In this document: positions 20,769 to 31,045 of the stretch, piece by piece
Layout of the letters: each line of letters opens with the position of its first letter
Numbering within the stretch: position 1 is the stretch's first letter
The notes under the pieces: generated by a model
The model's input: only the letters and a program-made list of their open reading frames with translations
The model's database searches: none
Told to the model about the DNA's origin: nothing
Program-made: the position numbers and the translations under genes
Origin: Drosophila miranda
Taxonomy: Eukaryota; Arthropoda; Insecta; Diptera; Drosophilidae
DNA length: 64,000 bases
Direction: 5' to 3'
Assembly: GCF_003369915.1 (NCBI RefSeq)
Contig: NC_046677.1
Location: forward strand, 12,586,001-12,650,000

Positions 20769-22811
20769 TGTTTGTTTGAGAATAGATAGCTCCTACTAAA
20801 TTCCCAGTTGCTGCAATGGTGTATTTATTTGCGGGCCGTTATCAGTTCGAAGCTTAAAAATCTTCAAACTCACATTTAACTGCAACCTAGACCTGACCCA
20901 CGGAATAATACGAAACAATTCTGGAATCTGTTACCAAGAAAGGTAGGGAAATTCTTGAAACAATTGGAATTCAGAGAATGTATAACATAAGACAGCAACA
21001 TATTAGTTATATGAATAACCTCTCTGCCGTTTGGCTCTGTCCATTGTGTTAATAGTCTCCTGCCCTCTGATTATTCTTTCTGATTATTGAATCGCCCAAA
21101 TTTAAAGAATAACAACCATAATTGTAGAAACACATCTAAAAACCCCTGAGATATGGGACCGAAGGTATGCTTGGATCATTTTTTCCATGTTACGATCAAT
21201 GAATTTCCCTTTCGTCTCATGTCTCGTCATTAATGCAAGTAATTATTGCAAGTGGTTTTAATAGTAATAGTATTGTAGGTCACCTCGCACAAGAGATTTA
21301 ACGCCGCTGCGTTTCATATATTTGAATTGTTGGTGAAACGCCACTTGGGGTCGAATTTTATTTATTTTTTGTTATTTCTATTCTATTTTACTATTCTTAT
21401 TTTATCGTCTCTTATGAAATCTAGTGTAAGTTAGGCTGGGGCAAAGCGGGAGCGCAATAAAAGCTCGTTCCTGGCGAAATCGCCCCGCTTTGCCGCCGAA
21501 GGTAAGCTAAGCTAAGAAGAAATTGTCAGCATAATTTGTGGAAGTCGAGAAAAGTTATTGAAATCGAACGCGCGCAACCCTGTCGCCTCTTGTTCGTCTT
21601 TAAAAAATTAAAATTATTTGCAGCCACCCAGGTCTTCGGTTTTATTTTATATATTTAGAACAACTTTTTTAAAATTTCATTTGGAATTTTGCGGTAAAAA
21701 GTTCAAGGAGTGCAGGAAACGAATTTTTAGTGACATGGTCCCAATTGTTCTAAATGTACCCCGATATTTAAATTACCACACCGTAAGGCAACCTCCAGTT
21801 TCCGCCATACAAGTTCTGCGGCAGCGTCCTGCCCCGTACGAAACGTAAGCCGGCACGGAGCGTCAGGAATACTCGGGGGCACCGGTCGACAGAGGAGGGG
21901 AGGACAGTGAGTGTCAGGTTGAGAGCCCATCAAATCGTACCGCGCACGCTAGCAGGAAACATCAAACATCATCAAACATAGGCTTAGCTTTTATTTTAAA
22001 GTATTTTCCCTTACGTATGTGCACTAATCTTCCATGCCAAAAATGAAAAGTATCTATTTTCTGAGCATTAGATATATATCTCTTTTTGGGATAGAAAAAC
22101 GGACAACCTGTATACTATCAATATAATAGCACTATATATTATAATATTACTATTAATGTTCTAAAAAATTTAACTAACTGCCACACATCTTGGATGAAAT
22201 ACAGCGGTTACTCCTGCATCCTGCATCCTTTTTACCGATAATAGATGTTAAGGAACTTCCGAACAAAGTAGTACAGTTCAACATGATTTTGGCCAGAGAA
22301 TGTGACTTTGTTTGCACCAGGGCCTTTGGTTACCTAGCTACGGTACAGTTGAAAATAGTAAAATGAAATCTTTTAATTATGATATATTTCTATATTAAAT
22401 TGCATCTGTTTTAGTTTTATTTCGAATATGCGATTCAACCATGAAACTAGCTCGATGGACCAACTGCCATATATGTATGATCGGATGCGCCGCTCAGATC
22501 GCCCTACATATACGTACGTCTGGTTATCGATGGAAATCTTTACAAAATGTGCAAGGGGCTAGAGTTTTCTTTCTGCATTTGTGGGATCTAACGATATAGT
22601 TTAAATAACTTTGTGAGACTTATGATATTGATAATTTACCCAAAAGAATACGAAATTGTATGGTACTAATCCAATATTAATTTTTCGTGATGAATTTATT
22701 ATTTTTAAAGGAAATTCAAGAGCATTTCAATAAAAAGAAGATCTATTTTGAAAAAGTTATAAAAATATCATGTAGAAATTAAAATCAACTTGTTGCTTCA
22801 AATTCTGTCAT
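20769..22811. repeat. Upstream part of duplicated unit 2, then flank of copy 3
   Basis: From 20769 to about 21330 the DNA matches 23928-24440 upstream of copy 3, including the proximal promoter block and GGAATAATACGAAACAATTC. A stretch at about 21335-21680 has no counterpart there (see separate entry). From about 21740 to 21955 similarity resumes with 24460-24655 (shared CACGGAGCGTCAGGAA and GACAGTGAGTGTCAGGT). From about 22440 the left flank of the next unit begins. No intact gene was found. Confidence 0.6.
21335..21680. mobile_element. Putative short insertion with hairpin, class unknown
   Basis: About 340 bases present in duplicated unit 2 but absent from the matching place in unit 3. It contains an 11-bp perfect inverted repeat, GGCAAAGCGGG at 21440-21450 and CCCGCTTTGCC at 21484-21494, followed by a repeated TAAGC motif. 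No open frame is conserved. A small non-autonomous element (MITE- or Helitron-like, as in obscura-group SGM sequences) would fit, but the ends are not defined and the class is a guess. Confidence 0.4.
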
Positions 22812-23927
22812 TCAATAATGAATCAACATTCTATAGCTACCCATTAATTCGTTAGAGCCCTGCTTCAGCTGCTGCTCAATCCACGGCAGGAATTTGGTGA
22901 CGTCTGTGTAGACAGCCGGTACGTTTTCTTTTCCACACTCGATTCCCCAGTTGACAATGCCGACCTGCTCGTAGCGAGAGGTGTCATCGGTCCTGGGACA
23001 GAACAGCGCGGAGCCGCCATCGCCCTGGCAGGCATCCTTACCCTTCTCTCCACCTGCGCAAACGAAGCTAGGGGCCAAGACGAAGGATCTGCCCAGTCTG
23101 GTCTTCCTCAACTGATTCTGGCACGTAGCCCTGTCCACGATGGGCAGCTCAATTTTCTTCAGTATGCTCGAATACTCAACATCCGGGTATGCCTTTTTTC
23201 CCCAACTGGCGACAAAGCAGCGCGCATCAATGGACCTCTCTGCGGTGGCCAAACAAATGGGCCTGATGTGTGCTGTCCTGGGGAACGGGCTCTCAAGGAA
23301 GAGGAGTGCCAGGTTGTTGGATCCAGTTTTCACATCGAAGTTCTCATGTTTCACAACCCTCGAAACTTGGCGCTCTTCATGCGGAGTGCTCTCCTCCGTG
23401 CTTGACAAGTCCCAATCGCCAGCTCTGACTACAATATCGGCTTGTGACTTATCCGCCAGGAGGTGGGCTGCCATGAGGACAGCATTCTGGCTAACCAGAG
23501 AGCCACCGCCGAAGTATTGCCCTTTATGGAACAGAGCAATCGTCCACGGGAATTCTCCAAACTTCGCCTGATCTTCAGATGCATTGGCGTTCGCCTCCAG
23601 TCCGCTTGGATTGCTCATGCCGCATAGGTCTTCAGCATCCGAAGGTCCTTCAGTCACATCAACTGACTCGTCCTGTGCAAGTTGAATCAATCACAGGGAT
23701 GTAAGCGAATGTACGCATTGAATGGCCTCCTTAGTACTTACCACCTGCGAAATGTCGCAGCAAACTTCTGAGGCTTGGCACACGGCCGATCGGTATTGTC
23801 CCATTTGAGCTAAGCAGCGGTCTTTAGAGACACAAATTTGCTGATCGCCACAAGGAGTGACAGGATCGCCTCGCCCCAGTAGAGCGCAGCTCAAAAGAAT
23901 AGCTCCTAAAGCCCACTGTTTCGACAT
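22812..23927 (-). CDS. Clip-domain serine protease homologue, copy 3
   Basis: Minus-strand gene with exons 23927-23742 and 23672-22812, joined in phase 0 (GTG|GTAAGT to TGCACAG), encoding 348 residues. The first 265 or so residues are nearly identical to copies 1 and 2 (changes include VASWG for VAGWG and LRKTRL for LRQTRL). After the GDGGSALFCP site it diverges sharply: PRTDDTSRYEQ, ECGKENVPAVYTDVTKFLP, and a different tail ending SYRMLIHY. The catalytic Asp and Ser are lost as in the other copies, so it is a secreted non-enzymatic homologue. The Ser for Gly change in VASWG hits a normally invariant position of the fold and might weaken it. Confidence 0.85.
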
Positions 23928-25556
23928 TGTTTGTTTGAGAATAGATAGCTCCTACTAAATTCCCAGTTGCTGCAATGGTGTATTTATTTGCGGGCCGTTA
24001 TCAGTTCTAAGCTTAAAAATCTTCAAACTCAACTTCAACCTCAACCTAGACCTGACCTACGGAATAATACGAAACAATTCTGGAATCTGTTTCCACGAAA
24101 AGTATGGAAATTCTTGAAACAATTGGAATTCAGAGAATGTATAACATAAGATAGCAACACATTATTTTTTTGAATAACCTCTCTGATGTTTGTCTCCTGC
24201 CTTTGATCATTCTTTCTGAATTTATTATTGAAGAAACCATTATTGAAGAAACACATCTAAAAACTCCTGAGGTATGGTGTCGAAGGTGTGCTTGAACCAT
24301 TTTTTCTATGTTACGATCAATAAACTTCCCTTTCGTCGCATGTCTCGCCATTAGTAATTATTGCCAGTGGTTTAAATAGTATGTAACTATGTAACCTCGC
24401 TCATAAGACATGACACCGGGGCCTTCCATATTTTTGAATGGTTGAAATTTGCGGTAAAACGTCCAAATGTTCCAAATGTACCGCGATATTTAAATTACCA
24501 CACTGTAAGGGCAACCTCTAGTCCTGAGGCAGCTTCCTGCCCCGCTCGAACCGTAAGCCCGCACGGAGCGTCAGGAACATTCTTGGACACCGGTGCGCAG
24601 CGGAGGAGAGGACAGTGAGTGTCAGGTCGAGAGCCGGTCAAATCGTACCGCGCACTCTAGCAGGAGAGTAAAGAGCCTGCGAGGAGAGAAAAAAATCAAA
24701 ACGTTGAAGGCAATTGGTAACCAGTTACGAGTCGGGGGTATCAGCCTCCGGAGAGTGATAACGGCCCCGCCGTTACCGATCTACTCCCCCACGATATACC
24801 TCCACAACGGAGCAGTCCTATCTTCATCAGAACGCAGGGCTGGGCTCTCCGACCGAAGGAAGAATCGAAAGTATCGGCCCAAGAAACACATTCCCATTCA
24901 AATAAACACAAAAAATAATTATCGCAGCATATGAACTCACCTAAATCGATTTGCCAGTCTAACGCGATTTTAAATTAACAATAAACATTCAATGAATGCT
25001 TCCAATTGGAAGTAGAGTGCTTTAGGTTGGTGGAAAATTGTCCTTGTCAATGGGGCTCATGAGTTGGACCACCACTTCACTATCTTGGGCACGCACTCCT
25101 CTCCAGCCAATATTTATATGACTTTAAAATTCTGCCTTTTAAAATTAGAAATTGTTTGATCAGTTTTACGCAGACCTAACGATAAGAACGTTATATCACT
25201 CAGAAGCGCCGAATGCACCGAAACAAATGCAACAAATCTAGAAAAAAGATTAAAAAAAAGTGAGATTGTAAAATTTGTATTGCAATATTGTATTGTATAG
25301 ACGTATTTGATCGTATTTTCCCCAGATGTAGCCGACCTGGGATATAAAAGAGTCAACATAAGAGAAGAATTATTTACTCTTGGAACAATTTTTCTGAGAT
25401 ACACCATATACAACTTCGTTTGCTGGGTTGGTTTGATTGGGTTGATTAGATTATAAGGACTCATTAGTCAGCATTTTATCTAGTTGTCTGGTCAACGTTT
25501 TTGGAGTGAATAAGCCCTCAGCGGAATTCGTTAAAATTGTTACATAGACTACTATG
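23928..25556. repeat. Upstream part of duplicated unit 3 and spacer
   Basis: 23928 to about 24655 repeats the upstream DNA of copy 2. The following 24660-24930 is GC-richer and open in one frame for about 113 codons (24593-24934) but has no recognised domain; it may be repeat-derived. From 24940 to 25556 the DNA is AT-rich with nothing recognised. Confidence 0.5.
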
Positions 25557-25968
25557 AGACTACTATTAGAAGACGAAGCAAAAAAAGATTGTCCCAGGAT
25601 GGAAGCTCAATTAATGGCATTCAAAACCATCGAAGAATGGGATTCGGTCAATCTTTATCTTTTTAAAAGCAATATCGATCGTATACTGTAACTCGGGTAG
25701 TGACTGGCCCATATGGGGTCCGCATACTTGGCACTCAACTGAAGAACCCATTACACATAAAATCTTGTGTACAGGGGAGCCTAATAATCAGTACGGAAAG
25801 GAGCACTGCCATGACATGGGGTACAGAAGGTCCATCAAAAATTACAATGTATTGAATGACAAAGTCTGCGCAACGAATTTGCCCTATATTTGTGTTGTAC
25901 CAGCCGAAGAAAGTCTTATTTATTGTATGGCAAAGTATGAGAAGAAAATTCCTTTGGGGGATAGCTAA
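25557..25968 (+). pseudogene. Broken C-type lectin gene
   Basis: Two adjacent frames together cover a C-type lectin domain. The first (about 25557-25690) has EDEAKKDCPRMEAQLMAFKT and EEWDSVNLYLF, the usual N-terminal half. The second (about 25688-25968) has SGSDWPIWG, STEEPITHK, CTGEPNNQYGKEHC and LNDKVCATNLPYICVV, the C-terminal half with the EPN carbohydrate-binding motif and the paired cysteines. A one-base shift near 25685-25690 separates them, and no intron-sized gap with splice sites lies between them. No signal peptide is seen upstream. Drosophila CTLs are small secreted sugar-binding proteins. A sequencing error could also cause the shift. Confidence 0.7.
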
Positions 25969-26713
25969 GACAGAAATTGATTGAAGTAAATGTCCTCCTT
26001 AACTTATTCGAGTCCTTGATCTACTCGTACTCGTACTTCACTGGTACATAGCTAAGCAATCTGGTGTATCTTATTTCCCAAATCCTCGGAGGCGGCACTG
26101 TTGCAAGACTGTCGAGACTGTTGCGACGCTGTCGAGGACTCCTTCTATAGGCTTTAGGGCATTCACAGAGGATGTGCTAAATATTTTTGCTCCATTTCAC
26201 AGAATTTACAGGAGTGTATCTTCTACACTACCCCTTCTCACGCACTTTCCCTCGTGCGGTATACTTTCTCTCTGGCGGAGGGGTGCGAGACGTAACGGGT
26301 GGTGTTGGTTTGAAAAGTTAGACAGAGAGGCAGAAGTAGTAGAATCGAAAACAGTATCAGGAAAAATGGAAACAGATATAATTTTTTTAAATTCTGATCA
26401 AATGGGTTATAAGGTGGAAAGGTGAAAAACGGAAAATAACTAAAGGTAGTGGTTCCTCTCTTTCTCTTCGTGTTTTTCCCCTGCTCAGGACAAGTTCGAG
26501 AAGAATTGTGACAAAATACAGACAAAGAGAGAGTGAGAGAGAAAGCATCTGGCAGTCATCATCCGATACCAATTAGGATGCTTACATAAATCATAATAGT
26601 TTCTGGTATTATCTGGCTAACTATAAGTACAGCAGCATGCCCTTGCCTCTGAATAAAAATTCTATTTTAATCAAAGTAACCCGTTCTTATTGTTCAATTC
26701 TACAGCTGGGAAA
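25969..26713. other. Spacer and leader of the fused GT31 gene
   Basis: No gene recognised. A splice-acceptor-like TTCAATTCTACAG ends at 26705, just before the start codon, so the gene may have a non-coding 5' exon further upstream. Confidence 0.45.
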
Positions 26714-28623
26714 ATGAAATTGATTCGAGTGCAAGTCGCCGAACTATGGCGGATTCTGGTTCTGTCTTTTGCGGGCTGGCTGGCGGTACTCGAGCTGGTA
26801 ATATTTTTCCGAAGTTCTACCTTTTACAAACTCCACGAGTTTGTCTTCAAGCCATACAAGGAGTCGATAAGCAGCTATGACGTTGGATTGCGGGCCCAGC
26901 AGTGGGACGACAAACAAATAGCCAAGCTACTTTACGAGAGTGTGCGTGTGCATTGCCTGCTTTATCTGGAGGATTTGGGCAACGGATTCGATGCAATGAA
27001 GGCAGAGCACATCCGGAAGACTTGGGGCTGTCGCTGCAATGAATTGAGTGTATTCGATTCGAGGGAGATCAGTCTGACGGAGGCGTATCTGTGGATCTAT
27101 CGCAACAACCACCATAAGTTGGACTGGCTGTTGAGCGTCTCTATGGGAACCTATGTGATTGTGGAGAATCTCCGCCATATGCTGGCCCCCTATTCACCCT
27201 CTCAGGCGATCTACTTCAGTGCCCAGCACGGCTTCTATTCCTACGCCCATGTAGGCAAAGGAGCAACCACCGACCACATTTTCAGTCGTGGAGCACTGGA
27301 GCACCTGACGGCGGAGAACTGCCTGCAGGATGGATCCAGCTTGCGGGCTTGCTTGGCTCGAATGGATCGAGGACCAAGCGAGAAGCTTTTACCGTTTCAT
27401 GTGCAGGAAGAGGTGCTGCCCTTCCATCTGCGTACCAAGTTCTGGCTGTGGCCTTGCACCTATCGATCGGTCTACGAAAATCAAGTAAGTCTTGGGGGCA
27501 TGTGTGTGTCTGCTATGATCAGAAATCCATTGTCTTTCGCAGAGTCGTGAGAGCTGCTTTGGTCATGGAATCCTTTACCCATACGTCAATTCAAATCAAT
27601 TGCATGTCCTGGACTTTCTGCTGTACCACCTACGACCCTACGGATACGTCAATCCACTGCCAGAGCTGAGGTCTGTACATTTCCCCAATCACATACAGGC
27701 CAGAGCGATCAATGATACACTGGCCAGACGGCTCAGCCAGTCCGTACGGGTTCTCTGTCTAGTCCTAACCTGGCCCACAAACCACCTGAGTGGTGCGAAA
27801 ACCATAAGCGAAACCTGGGGACGCCATTGCAACAGGGTGGTCTTCTACAGCAGCTCCCCTCACGTGGGGTCACCTGGAGTTGGAGTGGACATTGTTGGCC
27901 TGAATATCAGCGATAGCTACGATTTTCTCTGGGGAAAGACAAAGGCGGCCTTCAGGCATGCCTATAGGCATTACCGCCATGAGGCGGACTGGTTCTTTAA
28001 GGCCGACGACGATACCTATGCCATAATCGAGAATATGCGATACATGCTTTCCAGCTATTCCCCGGATACTCCGATTCACTTTGGCTGCAACTTTCAGTTG
28101 GGGAAAGTTACTTATATGTCCGGTGGAGCTGGCTATGTGCTCAGCAGGAAGGCCCTTCAGATGTTCATCACCCGAGGTATCGGCAAATCGATGTGCAGGG
28201 CGGAGGGCGAAGGCACTGAGGACTATCAAATGGGTATCTGCATGAATACGTTAAATGTCACGGACGGTGACTCTAGGGACCACTATAATCGACATAGATT
28301 CTTTCCCATCGGCCTAGAGTACTTTCTCATACCAGGACGTGCCGACTTCATCGATTGGTTGAAAAATTTTCAGATATATACATTCCAAAAGGTCTGTAGA
28401 GAGTACTTCCTTGAATGTGTTTTGATACATGGTTTATTTCCACTTTCAGGGAATCAATTGCTGTTCAACCTATTCGATAACAATGCACAAAGTATCGCCC
28501 TATGAAATGCACTTTCTAGAAGCAATTTTATATAGTGCCCGTCCCTATGGCATCATAATGGGGCATCCCAGCACGAAGTGTGGAAATCGCTCTGCCGTAG
28601 TCGTCCGAAGGGGCCAACAATAA
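26714..28623 (+). CDS. Two-domain GT31 galactosyltransferase fusion (dead + intact domain)
   Basis: Three exons, 26714-27484, 27543-28391 and 28450-28623, join in phase 0 to give 597 residues. Residues about 8-35 form a signal anchor (ILVLSFAGWLAVLELVIFF). The first GT31-like domain (about 75-300) keeps HIRKTWGCRCNE and IVENLRHMLAPYS, but DDDTY is replaced by SVSMGTY and YMSGGAGYV by KGATTDHIF, so it should be inactive. Its last part (HVLDFLLYHLRPYG, normally the C-terminal exon) runs without a stop, new ATG or membrane segment into a second domain (about 335-590). That domain has TISETWGRHCN, KADDDTY near residue 412, [29 protein letters not shown] and a CC-containing last exon, so it should be active. 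The two junctions use 58-nt introns. One Golgi protein with a pseudo-enzyme half is the simplest reading; two overlapping transcripts are possible but would lack a start for the second. Confidence 0.82.
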
Positions 28624-28858
28624 TCAATTTGTCACATTCAAGATGTACATATGTCATAAATAAATAAGTAAACTATTCACGTGTAAGGGAAAGTGCAGGA
28701 TTGCGACATGATTTATTAACAATTGGATGACTTACGACTAGTTCAGAATATAGTTTAGGATTTAGATTTAACATATGACCCCGTTTATTTTATTTTTCAA
28801 ATTCTGCGTTGGTTTTTTCTCTTTGGCATGGTTTCCGGCAGTCGCGTTAAGAAAATGA
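28624..28858. other. Convergent 3' ends of two GT31 genes
   Basis: Short AT-rich spacer holding the 3' UTRs of the + gene and the - gene. An AATAAATAA run near 28657-28667 can serve as a polyadenylation signal for the + gene. Confidence 0.5.
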
Positions 28859-31045
28859 TTAGCCCTCAGTTTCGACTTTAGGTTTGGGTGTTATTTTAGT
28901 TTTGGTTTTAGGATTCGGCTTGTGTAGTGTTTTGTTTGATGTTTTGTATGCAGTTTTGTGTGTAGTTTTGTGTGCAGTTTTGTGTGTAGTTTTGTGTGTG
29001 GTTTTGTGTGATATTTTGGGTGCAGTTTTGGGTGTAGTTTTGGGTGTAATGTTGGTTGTAGTTTTGGGCTTAGGTTTGTGTATAGTTTTGGATTTAGATT
29101 TTGGATCGTGTTTAGCTTTCGATGTTGGTATGGCTTTTGTCTTAACGTTTGGCTTTAGTTTTTGCTTATTTTTGTGGTCCCTAATTGCTGGCGTCAGCTT
29201 TTCTGGCTTGGAAGTTCGCCACTTTTGCAAGGACTCCATAACCTCCTGGAATGGCTGCTTCATTGGCAGCTGCTCCTGAGGCCTGCTTAGGCCGAAGGCT
29301 CTTAACTTGTAGATGACATAGTCGAGCACGTAGAAGTCCTTGGCATTGCTGTAGTGGAAGGAGATGGCCGAGTTCGAGCAGCAATCGTTTGTGCTCTGCT
29401 AGGAAGTAATTCAATAAGTTGATCACGATATCAGATACCATTCTAGAACCCTTCTTACATTTGACGAGGTGTAGAAGCGATAGGGTCTGTACCACTTCGG
29501 CGAGTTCGAGAACCAGTGCAGCGGCGAGAAGGGCATAAAGCGGGCCAGGCCATGCTCATCACGGGAGTCCCCTGCCGCAACACCCACTGCCTGCATGCAG
29601 CGTCCGAGCTCCACATCCTCGAAGCCGATGCTGCGATTGCTGCAGATACTGCTGTTGCTAAAGCCGTGTTCCATAAACCGAAGCAGGGCCTCCTTGCTGA
29701 GCACATAGCCAGCTCCTCCCGACATATAGCCCTGCAGGAGAGGTCCATTATATCATTATAACTTCGATGTGGTGGGGCGACCATCGATCGAGCCATTACC
29801 TGCTTCACATGCACCCTAAACTTGCTGCCAAAGTAAACAGGCGCTTTTGGCGTGAACGCGTACAGAAAGGAGCGCAGGTTCTCCATCACCACATAACTGG
29901 AATTCAAAAATAGTGGTTAAAGCAATTGGAGAGAATGGCTCAAATGTGCATGGCCCAATATTTCGCCCAATATGCACATTATCTGGTATCTATTATATTA
30001 ACTATTAACACCATGTAACACCACATTTTTGCTGTGAACCAAACCGTCTTTTATGCCTTTATTACGACTTTTTCCGAGTTTTTAAAGTACAATTTTTAGG
30101 AAAAATACCGCACAAAAATTATCAATTTGTAATTTGAAAGCTCAATATTTTTCAGACGGTGAGCTTAAGCTACAAAGTGTTTGAATCTGATTGATAGCTG
30201 CATTTATCACCTTTTAAGAATTGCAAAGTTCAATACAACCAGATAAAAGGTACTTAAATTTTGTGAATAAAAGAAGCACTACCTCTGATAGTAAAAATTA
30301 AAAAAAAAAACCTAGGAAAAGAAAAACCTATTAGACAATTTTAAAGCCCCAAATCTATCAAATAAGTCGGTTTGGTTCACAGCGGAAAACAAGTTCAATT
30401 TCGATGCATAGTGTAATTGATGTTCAATCACTATTCTGAATAACCCTGAGGATATAGTATATTCATGAATTTTGTTCCTGGCAGCTGCAAGGGAAATTAT
30501 CTGAACTGTATTTGTGTTAACATCACTCACGTGTCATCGTCCGCCTTGAGGAACCAATCATAGTTCTGAAAATGCGTGTACACATACTGCAGACCAGCTC
30601 GCGTTTTCCCCCAGAGGTTGCTATATCCTTCCTTCACCTTGAGCGCCACCGTGCCCAGCTCCTTGTCCGACTTGGTGCTCACGAAGATCAACTCGTTGCA
30701 GCGCGAGCCCCAGGTACGCTTGATGTGAATTGCCCGGGTCCGGTGGCTCTTCGGACTGGTCAGCACCATGCACAGCACGCGGGTCTCCTTGAAGAGCCGC
30801 TCAGCCAGATCTCCCCTGTCTGTGGTCAGGTTGTTGGGCATGGTTGTCAGTTGGTACGATGGATCCGAAGTGCTCCACATGTAGCTGCTTGGAGGGTAAT
30901 TGCTGCTTTGGTATGGCTGGTCTTCTTCGTTGAACTGCCAGCGAGCCCGCTGCAAGAGCTCGGACAATAGGATCCCCCAAGCCAGGCCGATCAGTAGCAT
31001 CAAGAGCAGCTCCATGCGCTTCCGATGATGCCTAAATATGCTCAT
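28859..31045 (-). CDS. Core-1-type galactosyltransferase (GT31) with Lys/Thr-rich tail
   Basis: Minus-strand gene with exons 31045-30531, 29896-29800, 29731-29459 and 29398-28859, in frame with GT/AG sites, giving 474 residues. A signal anchor spans about residues 11-30 (MELLLMLLIGLAWGILLSEL). Catalytic motifs follow: HIKRTWGSRCNE, KADDDTY with DDD at 169-171 (the first intron splits the Thr codon), [30 protein letters not shown] and NDCCSNSAISFHY. All are intact, so a Golgi galactosyltransferase of mucin-type O-glycans is expected. The last 120 residues are a strongly basic Lys/Thr/Pro/His tail with KTTHKT-like repeats, not part of the GT31 fold. Its first intron is 634 nt. The last acceptor is a tandem TAGCAG, so inclusion of one Gln is optional. 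The gene converges on the fused gene. Confidence 0.9.
28930..29130 (-). repeat. Coding minisatellite giving the Lys/Thr tail
   Basis: An imperfect tandem repeat of roughly 12 bases (GTTTTGTGTGTA on the + strand) lies inside the last exon and codes for the repeated KTTH/KTAH units. Unit edges are blurred, as expected from slippage plus point changes. Confidence 0.7.

Noticed and set aside
24593-24934. 113-codon frame next to protease homologue copy 3
   Set aside because: It begins in DNA that also repeats beside copy 2, where the frame is not kept; probably repeat-derived.
27543-28623. Second GT31 domain as an independent gene
   Set aside because: It has no start codon with a signal anchor of its own; its exon begins with the tail of the first domain after a good splice acceptor. 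Fusion is simpler.
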